The notes beneath the pieces are model-generated. The model did not search any database. It was given only the letters and a program-made list of their open reading frames with translations, and was not told where the DNA came from. The position numbers and the translations under genes were made by a program. This document shows, piece after piece, positions 25,876 to 38,100 of a stretch of DNA of 64,000 bases. Origin of the DNA: Hymenolepis diminuta (taxonomy: Eukaryota; Platyhelminthes; Cestoda; Cyclophyllidea; Hymenolepididae); contig CAADRB010000013.1 of assembly GCA_900708905.1 (NCBI GenBank), forward strand, positions 710,257 through 774,256, in the 5' to 3' direction. How positions within the stretch are numbered: the first letter of the stretch is position 1; each line of letters starts with the position of its first letter.

Positions 25876-26819
25876 TTATTCATCAACGTAATCTCCATCA
25901 AGAGCAACNNNNNNNNNNNNNNNNNNNNNNNNNNNNNNNNNNNNNNNNNNNNNNNNNNNNNNNNNNNNNNNNNNNNNNNNNNNNNNNNNNNNNNNNNNNN
26001 NNNNNNNNNNNNNNNNNNNNNNNNNNNNNNNNNNNNNNNNNNNNNNNNNNNNNNNNNNNNNNNNNNNNNNNNNNNNNNNNNNNNNNNNNNNNNNNNNNNN
26101 NNNNNNNNNNNNNNNNNNNNNNNNNNNNNNNNNNNNNNNNNNNNNNNNNNNNNNNNNNNNNNNNNNNNNNNNNNNNNNNNNNNNNNNNNNNNNNNNNNNN
26201 NNNNNNNNNNNNNNNNNNNNNNNNNNNNNNNNNNNNNNNNNNNNNNNNNNNNNNNNNNNNNNNNNNNNNNNNNNNNNNNNNNNNNNNNNNNNNNNNNNNN
26301 NNNNNNNNNNNNNNNNNNNNNNNNNNNNNNNNNNNNNNNNNNNNNNNNNNNNNNNNNNNNNNNNNNNNNNNNNNNNNNNNNNNNNNNNNNNNNNNNNNNN
26401 NNNNNNNNNNNNNNNNNNNNNNNNNNNNNNNNNNNNNNNNNNNNNNNNNNNNNNNNNNNNNNNNNNNNNNNNNNNNNNNNNNNNNNNNNNNNNNNNNNNN
26501 NNNNNNNNNNNNNNNNNNNNNNNNNNNNNNNNNNNNNNNNNNNNNNNNNNNNNNNNNNNNNNNNNNNNNNNNNNNNNNNNNNNNNNNNNNNNNNNNNNNN
26601 NNNNNNNNNNNNNNNNNNNNNNNNNNNNNNNNNNNNNNNNNNNNNNNNNNNNNNNNNNNNNNNNNNNNNNNNNNNNNNNNNNNNNNNNNNNNNNNNNNNN
26701 NNNNNNNNNNATGGAGCGGAGTCCCCATAACACTTTTCAAGCCATTGCTTCGCTTCAACGGTATTTTTTCCCATCAAGAAGCAGCGTAAAATTAAAACAC
26801 CAAATTGTTTTTGATGCAT
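25876..26819 (-). pseudogene. Mariner-like transposase, ends only (assembly gap inside)
   Basis: The N-terminal part on the minus strand starts at the ATG at 26819-26817 and reads MHQKQFGVLILRCFLMGKNT, then VEAKQWLEKCYGDSAP. This is the first helix-turn-helix region typical of mariner transposases. On the other side of the gap the C-terminal end reads VALDGDYVDE and then a stop. The catalytic DD(34)D region would lie in the unsequenced gap, so its integrity cannot be judged. Confidence 0.8.
25909..26710. other. Assembly gap (run of N)
   Basis: 802 undetermined bases inside the mariner element. Any open frame that crosses it is an artefact. Confidence 1.
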
Positions 26820-26998
26820 TGTTTTGAAAATGACAAAAGTAGCGTCACTCTGAGCACAATAACCCACAAACTGATGAATAGAATATCATGAAAATTTAAC
26901 AGGTGTCTTTTGAAGGTGAGTACTAACTGAAAAAGGTGACTGCAATAAAACTAGCCCCATCGATGTGTTAGGCCCAGGACTTTTCAGCTCATGTGTTA

Positions 26999-28777
26999 AG
27001 AATTGATGTAGCATTTTTCGACTTAAGAGAAGAAATAGGCACAAGACTGGATTAGAACTGACCGAATTTGTCTTCCGAACATCGTCCTGCAACGAATCTA
27101 AAGTATCTTGTAGGTGATAATTTCTACCGGCCCGTTTATGAATTACTGGAAAATGCGAAATTGACTCCTTAATATTCGACGATATTATTTACCAGCATAG
27201 TAAATAATATCGTCCAGTAATATTGTCTTTCTCGTGTTGTCCATCCCATAATATTGCTAATCACTCATGGGACATTATCTAGCCTTAGGGAAATGTAGTA
27301 ATAGTGCAATGTTTTGAAGTCTGATTTCATCAGCGAATAAAGGGATTCCAGCAATTGCTATTGAATCTCCTAATGCTTATAATGGAAGGAGTTAAGATAT
27401 TCAAAAAACAGTAACGGTTTTACCTCAATCATTATATGTTTTACAGAGATATGTTAAATTTGCACCAATTCCTCCCAATTTCAGCCAGCTGTTAAAATTA
27501 GGTTCCAGGAATATGTGTATTACATAATTTTCACTACTTTATCAATTGTTCAGGCAAATAAACCATCTTCTCGGAATTCTAGAAGCGTAAATCTTGAAAA
27601 AATTAGACTTTTCATGCTGAGGAATTTGTTTGACGGGGAAATTTGTTCAAATTTTTCTCTAAATGGCCTACCAAAACGATAATTGAAAAATAAATGAATT
27701 TAAACATTGTCGTAGGAAGCTACAAAGGTTGCTTTTAAGTTAATGTATGGATATGAGAAATTTTCAGTTTAGTAAAGGAAATAAACCGAGAATGAACACG
27801 ATGTGTCCGAGAATTACGGATTGTGATTCATATATCAGATGATAATATCATAACACAAATTTCATTAAATTAGGTCAGTAAATAGATTTCTAATTTTCTG
27901 AGTGAGACCATTATCTTACGCCCCAAAAAGATAGGTAGGATTGCTTGGACCTGTCTCAGAAGGTGGTCTGGCAAGCAATCACTACTTTGTCTGCTTCCAA
28001 ACTCGACGAAAGAGATCAAATGTGGTTCGATAATTGATCAGTAAATGTGCAGAGGAATCCGGGTCATAAAAATTGGCACTTCGGTTCAAGGGAGTTCAAT
28101 TCAGATTGAGTTTATGGACGCCGGAGATATTTAGGGTTGTCATCATGCCATAATCCAAAGCTAGGTTAACTCATTCAGAGGTAATTGCACTTAAATTCCC
28201 CGTATTCTGTCTCCTCAATAATAGGAAACCATGTGAGAAATCTTCCATTGATTTCTTTCACATTCATGCCGCTCATGTTCTCATTATTTAACTAAATTAA
28301 ATTAATAAATTCAAACAATTCCAGAGGACCTTTATGCAATTTTATGCAATATTTTCTAACTTTTGCCTCCAAATCTCCCCATTGGTTTTCAAATATGCAA
28401 ATTACTGATGTTGCAACAGTCTCGACAATTAACTGGTTCAATATACTAAAAGGTGCTCAAAATAGAATTGTGGGAAAAAGGCACAAGGTAATCTGCCAAA
28501 CTCAATCAGTTTATCGCTAAATGGATTCATTTTCAGCATATTATTGAAGTCATTTAATTAAAACAGATGTTTTAACAAAAGAATTAAAGCTAAAAATCAA
28601 ATTCTACACTAGTCCACGTATGGAAACAATTGATCATTACAAACTGAGATAAAGCGATTCACTTATTCCATCCTATTAACCTCTACTATTCCTTCCTGTT
28701 GATTTCTTTCACTTCATTATTCAATTTGTGCAAATTGTTATTTCTATAAACCACTTATTAAAGAAGACCCCTTTTTA
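26999..28777. other. Intergenic, nothing recognised except the hairpin
   Basis: AT-rich sequence with short interrupted frames; no RNA gene or coding exon that I can support. Confidence 0.55.
27178..27214. repeat. Perfect 15-bp hairpin with 7-nt loop
   Basis: GACGATATTATTTAC at 27178-27192 is the exact reverse complement of 27200-27214, with loop CAGCATA. AATATT occurs again a few bases outside each arm. It could be the remnant of a foldback element. No gene context is seen. Confidence 0.8.
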
Positions 28778-28907
28778 ATGAGCCGTCAGCGGTGCAGAAT
28801 GCCTGACAGCGAGAGAGCAGCTTCGACGGTATCACAATCTATAAATTCGATATTCCCTGATGTGCAATCCCTCACGGACCTGATAACAACTGCGGATTTA
28901 CGTTTAG
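28778..28907 (+). CDS. Candidate first coding exon (possibly of the C2/IPT gene at 50.8-64 kb)
   Basis: ATG at 28778 opens 43 codons (MSRQRCRMPDSERAASTVSQ, then INSIFPDVQSLTDLITTADL and RL) and ends at a donor, TTTAG|gtaagc, in phase 1. The composition looks coding. The next plus-strand exon with a matching phase 1 acceptor and clear coding content is 50776, which starts with the remains of a C2 domain. Joining them gives ...ADLRLDRKDNFKWKVKIK, a plausible first C2 strand. That join would create a 21.9-kb intron containing the whole antisense USP gene. The exon itself is fairly likely; the link to 50776 is inference. Confidence 0.45.
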
Positions 28908-29206
28908 GTAAGCGGTTGATTAGTCATTCTTAATGATCCTATGTATGGTATATGCCATGATATCTCCTAATGCTTGCTGGATAGGTGCTGTGCAGTTTTT
29001 ATATATGGTACGACCTAGTAAAAGGGCAAATCAAACAGAGAAATGAATCCTTTTTTGTATTCATCTCCCTTTCTCTCACGTTCTACAATCTAAAGAGAGG
29101 AGGGAACAGTTGATAGAAATAACAGAATTGGCGGCAAATAATAAAGAGAAAACTGGGGTGCGGGATTTTGGTGTGGTCGCTGATATGCTTACATCAATAG
29201 CGCCTC

Positions 29207-29212
29207 TTTATT
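29207..29212 (-). terminator. Candidate polyadenylation signal for the USP2-like gene
   Basis: AATAAA on the minus strand, about 290 nt past the stop codon at 29505. Confidence 0.35.
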
Positions 29213-29504
29213 CTCTCGGAACGAAGGCACAATGTGCATACTGGGCGGTGTGCCAATAGTCAACAGTCAATCTATTAATTGTATTATTTGGCTTTTAGAA
29301 AGACTCTGGTTTCGCTGAGAACAAAATAACTCTCTCTTTGAAATCAATCAGTCAATAGAATTGGCAATAAGATGTGTGTGGGTGTTTTGTCCGCGAGATG
29401 ATTTGCTGCTGCAAAATAAGTGTGCACGCTACTGTTAAGTAATAAGTAGCATATACAACGGGAAAGGAAGTGAATGGAAGAAGAGGAAGGGCAGGGGGAG
29501 GGGG

Positions 29505-32500
29505 TTAGTGAATTCGATGGTAGAAAAGGACATATGCTTGTGCTGATACAGCGTCCCGCGGGTCAATCTGTTTGACGCTACAATACAAAAAATGTATCTG
29601 AATGAGATCATCTGGTTCATAATATCTTAAGAGGACATAAGATAAGCATACATTTGGTCATTAAAGAGGTACCAGGATTTGAGCATCGGGTGCCGACAGC
29701 AGGCAGTGTAGTGACCCAGGAAAACGTCGCCAATATGATTTGATACTGCGTAAAGTTGGTAACGAGCATTCATCTCTGATGCTTTAAAATAGATAAGTGG
29801 ATGTAAATAGGACACTCATAAAGCACTTATAATAATAAAATTAGATTGTGATCTTTAAAAGGTTCTCAACTTATAAAAACGCTATAGAACTTCTGCGATA
29901 TTAATCTCACATCTCTGTTTGGAAAAAGTTTCAATTACCAGTGAATTTCCTTAATCACGGTGATAAAATTACCGCAGACCGTAAAAAAAGGAAATCAACC
30001 GCCCGGTTTCCTCTAATTTTCTTTGAAATGGCACGACTAAATAATACCGTTTGTAATAACGTGAAGACGGATCTATCCGGGCCACACTGATCGCTTAGAA
30101 GGGGGTGATCGATGTCGCCAGATCAGTTCGAGGGGTGGCTAGTCTGCCACCGGCCCCCGATAGATCCGTCTTCACGTTATTACACCGTTAAAGCACATAA
30201 TGAAAAAAATTCTCAGTAATTCCATAATACTAACGCAATTGAGGCAGATTTTAAAATGAAATAGGATATTTGCCAAATGATTAAAACAACAATACAATCC
30301 GTCTGACCAACCCACGTTTACAATATTCATTATATTTTTGCGATAGAAATACATTCGCGTTAGAGTTCATTAAAAGAATACGGAGATTATTTCTATTGTC
30401 TCTCAATAAAGCCAATGACGGTTAAGAACAACTAGACAGTCATCGTCAGTTAAAATAGCTACTTTTCTAGATAGTGCCTTCCTCAATTCGCGTGTGAAAT
30501 GTCTATGAATAAAACAGGATTTGGTAGTTCATAAGCTAGAAAAAACATAAATGGAGGCTAGGAAAGGAATGAGCCCTTGGCAGTCCCTTCGGAGGATTAA
30601 TTGCAAGGGATTGCGTCTACTTCAGTCCCAAAATTTATTCTTTTACTATCAACGATGATTGATAGTGCAATTCTTTATTCAACTTCTCCAGTATCTTTTC
30701 TTGCTTTATTAATAAGTTTTAATAAGAAACGGTTACCCAACAGGGAGTCTCGATTTTACAAACTTAGCATAAGATTGTGAATAGCATTAAGCACTATATA
30801 TAATCTACATTCATTTATTTTCTACATAATCAAATAGCTATTACTTCATAATACCATCCGAATATTAACATAAAGAGCACGACAATCTATTCATCACATT
30901 TAACTACGATTTTCCGTATTGGCTGCTGCATTCTATGTTAAACTTTTAATGTGCTTTCATTATTTAAGTCTTTACCATCATCAAAAAATCATTAAAAACC
31001 ATACAAACTAGTCAGATTGAGGCAAAACTCTGAATTTAATATCGGCTTACAGCAATGGGAAGCGTATTGAGTGAGATCAAGATCTTCAATAGGATAATCG
31101 ATGAAAGTACTGATTTTCGATCCTGACCGGTCACCAGAGAAACGCTTGAAATCTGTAGAGAAAATGAATTGGAGCGAATGTATTCAGTGTAATGAATTTA
31201 TTTAGATAAATATAAGCATACGGATAACAAGAATTTTCGGGAAACGCTGGATAGAGAACCGCTTCCGACATGGTTGTCTTAGTTTACATCCACTGCAGGT
31301 CTGGAAACGGAGAAAAAATCGGCATGAAACAGTAATAAATCTCCGTTATGATCACAGACAGAATTTGGAAGACGGACGAGTAAGGGCACACTTACTACAT
31401 TCCCGTGCATGTTAGAACATAGTATAAGGTGTTTCGCCTATATCTTGACCTTAGAAGTCTATTAACCCTAAAATGATCAAGCACTTGAGTACAGATGCAC
31501 CAAAAGAAAATCATCTAGGTGCACATGTCCTCAGGAGGGCACGTACACTAAACGTGTACGTACTTCTGCAGCCAATGAAATTTAATGGCGGTGCGTCTGT
31601 GTGTCTCAAGTGCGTAGGTGCGTGAGGAAAGTCGCATTCCATTGACGCACAGCCCTGGCAACGTGGAAGTAGTTGCCGGTTTGCTTGGAGTCACATGATT
31701 AACGTCAAGGCGCCGGGCTATTGGCCAGCCGTTAGGAGATAATGGGTTGATTTATGCCAAGATACGTCACGGTTGTAATGGCCTACATTATGTTCGCTTA
31801 GGAAAGTAGTTATAATGTCATTGGGAATCCTCTATAGGACAAGTAGTGTAAAACGCAATTTTCCTAACTAGAGGTTTATCATTAAGAATTATCTGACTTT
31901 TGGAAATAAATAACAATAATAAAAAATATTCCGAGCTGTGGTGTTTTAGAATGCCGAGATTGGGAAAAAATGAAAACAACGGAGCTCTGAGAGTCTAAAA
32001 ATTCACACGAAATACCAATAATGCATTTAAAGAGGTAGAAAAATAACGAAAAATGAGAAATTTTTGCTGTAGCTAACATCATGACCGACTTTGATAATTA
32101 GGTAACGGTCAAAGTGAGATATTTTCGGGAAGAAGGACAAAAAACGAAACGTCACAATGAAGCTAGCATGTCAGAGCTCTTATAAAAGTTTCAACAACCT
32201 CCGTTTAACAGTTGATTTGCACGTTGTTATTATTACCCACAGCGGAGAGAAAAAAATATACAATAAACAAGAGAGGAGGATGATAGAAGCGACGTTATCA
32301 AAGTTGTTGGGGGTAAGTCGAAAATCAAAGCATTACTGCATCTAGACTCTGAAATCACCAGATTTCTGCATTTTAATTTCCTTTAATAAAGTTTTAAATT
32401 ATTCTATATCAACCCCGTTTTTCAATCGATGTGCATGTTAATGTTAGAAGTTATTTATTTGATCCAGTTCAAATCATTATCATTTGTTTGACTCCATTTC

Positions 32501-35111
32501 GTTCTATGTAAGCATTACTACTCCCTATGCCACCTGTATAGTTAACTAAATGGCATATTCTGACTGGCCTAGTCAATAAAGATTCCCATGGATGAGTAGA
32601 GTTTTGTCTACTGAAGTGAATGCAGTGATGATTACCGTAAATGGAAAATTAAATCATTGAGTCTTGTAAGGTTACTCAGAGCAAGAGCGATGGCAAATGG
32701 GAATCTTGAGACTAAAATTCCTCATTGGCTAACCTCAATCATGGTCGGCCAAATAAGGAACAAGCCTACCCTCTCCTGCCATATTTGTTTTTAAGCAACT
32801 TATGTATTATTTTCTAAGCAACTGTAGTCTAGTGATATCTAGTGAATGCGTAGATCATAGCGGCAAAAACTAGACCTCATAGCATTACAAAAGAACAGAA
32901 AAAGTATTTCTTAATAAGAGAAATCTACGAGCGAGATGGAAGAAACGAGGACAGAGGAAAAGAGTTAGAAAAGCAGATAAAATGAGACATTAAATAGGAA
33001 AGAGTGCACAACGACTCTATTATCACAACAACGAAACGCAAGAAGACGACATAAATTAATGCAGTGTTAAGTATGCGATGGCGGCTGAAACTCACAGGCA
33101 TGATACCATGCTGGCGATTCATCTGATAAATATAAATGTAATGGGGACGGAGAAATGGATTAATTAAATTGATGTTATGAAGATGACGGTGGGAAAAAAA
33201 GGGAGCGCTAAAAAACTCACCGGTTGTTCAGACCCTCCCAGAATCTCATTTGAAGTGAAGTGATTGAAACAGTCCTCGATATCGACTTTGTTCATCTATG
33301 AAAGTGAAAAGATATGTTTAAATGGGAAAGCATCTCAATAATATCAACCCAGGCCATCAGTTCGGCTTTTGGTCCCTTGTTCTGTTGACAAATTGTAACA
33401 ACTACAGCAGTGAGAGATTTCAGCTGACAATACAGAGACTTCTTCTACTTATTAATATCTGCCATAAACATCCATTGCCGTAGTCCAATTGATTAAGAGC
33501 TGCGACATTAGTGCCAGAAATACAGTAAGAGATCAACTGAAGAATTCGAGCAATGAGACGTCTGCAAGCGTTAATTAAAGTGCTTTACTCAGGTGATTCA
33601 GATGAGTGAGTTATATACGGACTTCACACAGCAATCTCCAAATTAAGATACCGACGAATTCGCGAAACAATGATCGTATAAATTCTGAATATTTTGATAA
33701 ATAAATTGGGGTGAATTCCAAGCTACTTCTCAGCTCCTCTAGTGGTGCGGATGTTTCAACTTATCCTTCTACAGATTTAATCAAACTGTAATTCTCAAAA
33801 AATGCAGATAACCAAATATTTAGGACCATGCCAAGTTATTTTAACTTCATATACCGATTGAGTGAGAAAATGGTGATAAATTATCTCATGATCTGTTCAT
33901 TAAAAAGATTGCCAAGAACTGTAATGCAAAATTCCTAGCACGGATTCTCTAGAGGCCTTAAGAAATTACATCAGTTCATCTTGAATTAAACTCCATCAAG
34001 TTAAATTTATGGTAACTATTAGAATAAAATAATGTACTTGCAGTTGTATGACTAATCGTCCAGAGTAACCGATTATCCAGAAAAATTTAAAGTTATAATA
34101 ACTGCAAATTGCAGTTTATGCCAACTAGCAGCTCTGTAACTCCACCGATGGAGTGGTGTCACCTTTCAAGCTTTTAAACATGGTCAATTCTAGCTGGATG
34201 CCTTCTTACCCTATCAGAAAGACATTTGATCTTGAAACTGTCACCCAGACAACTTTAGAGTTGAGCCTCAACTAAACGGAACGATCCCAAATGCTACGAT
34301 TATGAAGAAAGAGCTAATAACAACTTAAGTTATGTAGAACTCCCTGGTTTCAGAACCGAAATATCCTAATATCTCGATCCGCTTCTCTCTTCTCAGTTGA
34401 TATTTTGCCATGTAAGGGTAACACAATTTGTTCTGTCGTTGAAAACAATAAAACAAGTACCAGGTGCAAAACTGCGCACAAACAGGAATAGATCAGAATG
34501 AGAATCATGATCTAGGAGTCATTAGCATAACTACGTGATTAGGTGACAAGCTCACACAGGGACGAAATTTATCTCCTTTTACTAAATGATCTGATTCACC
34601 TCTCGCTTTCTGACAGGAGGACATGAATGAAGAAGTAAAAAATTTAAAAAATTTCATTCTTCGAAGTTTTTTTGATGAAGCGTTTGGTTATACGGACACA
34701 ACTGTTCCTCAACTTCACATTAATTCAAAGCCAACACATGTAAGAAAGCTGGTGAGAAATATGTTAGTATTTCCGAGAGCAGACTTACTCGACGTTTCAT
34801 AACCAATATAAAAGAAATTAGTATGTTAAAATAGAGCCGGACAAAAAATTATAAATGTATTATTGGATATACTGGAGGAATAGGAAGGCTAAGATCCCAA
34901 AATGGATCGAAGGTGGTTGACTGGTGACCACATTTCAAACATTCCAGAGTACTCATCAGTTGGCCCATAAAGAGATCTACAATAAAGGCACAGAGATTAG
35001 ATAAAAAACTGTGATATGGAATAGTTAATATTGCAATAATACCAACCAGATATTAAACTGTCATCAATGAGTTTATAGCGTTGCCAATAAAGCTCGGCCT
35101 TTTTGATAACG
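29505..35111 (-). CDS. USP2-like exons 6-12 (zinc ribbon, His box, C-terminus)
   Basis: Seven short exons of 48-130 coding bases each. They carry [34 protein letters not shown] then [70 protein letters not shown], the His box, and [20 protein letters not shown]. They align without gaps of consequence to the second half of the USP2 catalytic domain. The last exon replaces a false stop reached by reading through the donor AAAT|gtatgc at 29651. Confidence 0.94.
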
Positions 35112-38100
35112 CTGAAAGGAAAGCAAAGATTGGTTAGAGAAATATATCAAGAGAAACGTGGTAAGTTGAAGTTGACACCATGTTTTATTCTCTGCCATCT
35201 GACGCATCAATATTGCAAGTCAAAAAGCACAATGCTACTGAGGAATTGGAAGTAGGCTAAGCAAGCAGCCTGACCGGCGGACGCACTTTCCGGCAAGTGG
35301 AGTAGGTCGATGAGTCAACTCCAGATATACTCAATCACACAGTCTCCTGATGGGCAGAGGTTAGAGGCCATTGAGGCAAAATGGTGGCAAACATTAACTA
35401 ATGTGATTGTCGACAATGCCGCGGTGATGTGTTACCAATTCATTCGTTCCAGTCTTCATGGCAACGATTATCTATATCGTACATCTTATCTTATTCGTTT
35501 TCCGTCCTACGGATCACACCGAAATTGATCTGTGTTGGATGATAATAGTTCAGAGCTAACTTTAGAGTACGAGAGAATCATGATTCTAAAATTGCTATTA
35601 CCTAAATATATTATCTAATGACAATCTCTTCTAACTCCATTTTGACCAAAAAGCAAGTACTTTCATATTGGATAATCCAAAGGAGTACTGAATGGCATGT
35701 GATAATAAAAGATCAACCAGTTCATTCTTATGACAGTCAATGCTGCAGTAGTCTTGTGTGTCATTAAATCATCAGATGATCTGGATTAAAATTTAATCTA
35801 GAAACCATTCTCTCCATTGAGCAAAATTTCTATAGAAGATTTTGTTAATTAAGTTAATTTGACATTTGCAGCAGATAAGGAGAAAAGAGAATGTAAGTAC
35901 TGTTATGGAGACCTATTAGCTCCCTAAGTTTATTTGAATCCTACTTGCGGCAGCAGCAGGGGAACCGCCAGAATAATTTACCTAAGAGGAATATTAGAGA
36001 AGCTGGTTGAGATGCCACGAAACTTATCTCAAGGACAAAATGTGTACATTCTGTCTCAAGATGGAAAATCCACACTTCCACAACCGGTCTCCATACACTG
36101 TCAACCTTACTGGTGGTAAAAAACCATATTCTGATCTTAACATCTTGGCAGATAGTCTCGACATCGATTCGACAGTTGGTTAACCTTCGTCACTATCATG
36201 TTCAAACATTCTTCTGATGAAACTGTACTTCCGCTTTCCACTTATTTTATAGAGGCTTAAGCAACTGCATTGTTAAAGTTGATTGGCAGTAACGCACTTC
36301 ATTGGGCACCTAGCTGTCCTACAAAGGGGGATCAGTTGTGGCGTCAAACCCAGCCCTAAGTTAAAAGTAATAAGAAAATTTGCTCACAAAATCAACACAT
36401 TTTGCTACAAGTAGTTGATTTTTTAACATATATGTCACGTGATATCCTATTCTTGCATAGTTATTTAGCCTAATATGAGCACATGCCTGCATCTAATGTA
36501 AAACATTCCTTCTCTTGTCAGGAAAAAAAACATGACCATATCTGTGAAATATCATAAATATGCCATCAATACAAATTCATAATTTAATACTGGCAGTATT
36601 AATTACTGAACAAAGAGTAAATGAGAAGAGGACGCTATTACTAAAACGTGTACTAAAAGCTTTCATATAAGAAGAGGTCCCAAAGTATTCAACCATCAAA
36701 CGTTCTAGATTTGAACAACCGTCGTATGTTGAAACAAAATCTCATAAAAACCATCTTAGGAACGAGATATTCAGAGACCTAAGAAGGTGGGCTATCAAAA
36801 GAAAACTTGATTTCAGGACGTGGGAAGCTTTTGGATTCTATTTTATGAAGAATTTTTTGATTTGTTCAAGTTGTTCGCAGTTTCCATTTGCAAACGTTTA
36901 TTGAGCATTATCATTTTAATTCCTATTATTTGAGTACGTCAACGGCTTCCCAAATTTGAAGAGTTTTGCCTAGTTAATTAATTGTATCAGCTTTGCCTAT
37001 CAACGAAACTTTCGTTGTTCTCAACGAAGTAATTTCAACAGCCTGATTTTCAATTCATTCAACAGAAGGGAGGAGCTCAAATCTAGCAGGTTCAATGTTG
37101 GCACCTTCATACTGTATTCCTATGTGAAACAATCTAGCCTTCTAACAATTGTATTTAAAAATTAACTGTGTTTCTTAAAAACGATCAACATTAGGAAGTT
37201 TATTTAGGCGAAATTTGATAAACAATGCAGTCTGGTTAAAGAAACGTTAAAAAGCGATAAGTGTGTGAATATCCGAGCATCTTGGATATAATGTAAGGCA
37301 GTTGAAAAATACTAGCCTACGGAAGTAATTTCTACTTCTAAAGTAGGAAATACACTCCTCAAATTATAGCAGTAAAAGTGTAGTACAACAAAACAGCAAT
37401 AACGGAACGAACTAAACACCCTACAACCCGCCCATAACAAACCATCAAGAAATTTATTTTAACAATTACCATCAGAATACAAATCGTTCACAAGGAAAGT
37501 ATGGATTTCATGCTTGGTCGGTCTTATAGTCGACATGCATATTTGTGTCAATTTTATCTCTTCTTCGTTGAAATAGAGCAGATAATTACGCTGTTTTGTT
37601 TGTCAAACGCCACCCTTGAAGGGGATGTGCAATTAATGCGATTCCAATAGAAAAGAATGTGACTTTTTCAAAGATGTATTGAAGCAACACGATAACTCAA
37701 GTCCGCTTTATCTAAACTGTCAAATAATGATTTCTTGTCGATTATTCATCAGTAAAGGATACTAAACAGTCACATCAACTCGGCGCATCTGTTTGTGAAA
37801 AACCCGTTCCCACTCACTCTGTGCTGATATTCATCTCCTGCCTTTCCTAGCTTCCCTCTAGTTCTCCCTCATTTTTCCTGATTTTCTGCAGGAAGAATAT
37901 TACTTTTAGTAAGAGACACCGCCTAATCTAATTTCAGCAGGCTCCAAAAGTAGTTTTACTGGATTTAATACTACTGCGTAGACAATGGAATGAGCGACAA
38001 TGTGCAGTAAAAAAATATAAAAAATGGTGACGCAATTTCCCTTTTTCAACAATTATAGTTCCGTTGGATTTACCGAAGAAGAGTACCTCTGAATTCAAAA

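Larger units (their letters stand above)
25812..26996 (-). mobile_element. Mariner-like DNA transposon with TA target duplication, interior unsequenced
   Basis: Inverted ends match: the left end ACACATAGGCTGAAAAGTCC and the right end, read on the other strand, ACACATGAGCTGAAAAGTCC. Each is flanked by TA (25810-25811 and 26997-26998), the mariner target. Between them lie transposase remains on the minus strand and an 802-base run of N. Apparent length is 1,185 bp; intact mariners are about 1.3 kb, and the N length may be an estimate. Confidence 0.9.

Noticed and set aside
25779..26867. Open frames of ~285-361 codons across the N run
   Set aside because: Almost entirely undetermined bases; only the mariner-like ends are real.
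29627..29815. USP His-box frame ending at TAA after ...QMYAYLMSS
   Set aside because: A gtatgc donor sits before this tail, and splicing to 29577-29505 restores the family C-terminus with the right length.
30053..30183. Hammerhead-type ribozyme in the inverted-repeat element
   Set aside because: The conserved CTGATGA and GAAA core pieces are absent; inverted ends and target duplication explain it better.
33096..33122. 27-nt minus-strand exon-like piece (MNRQHGIMP) between USP2-like exons 8 and 9
   Set aside because: It has splice-like ends and correct phase, but exons 33295-33221 and 31300-31222 align directly to USP2 with no room for nine extra residues at the zinc ribbon.
35310..36119. 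Two open frames of 61-72 codons ([18 protein letters not shown]..., [18 protein letters not shown]...)
   Set aside because: No recognisable family, no splice context and neighbouring stops; possibly old transposon debris, but this cannot be shown.
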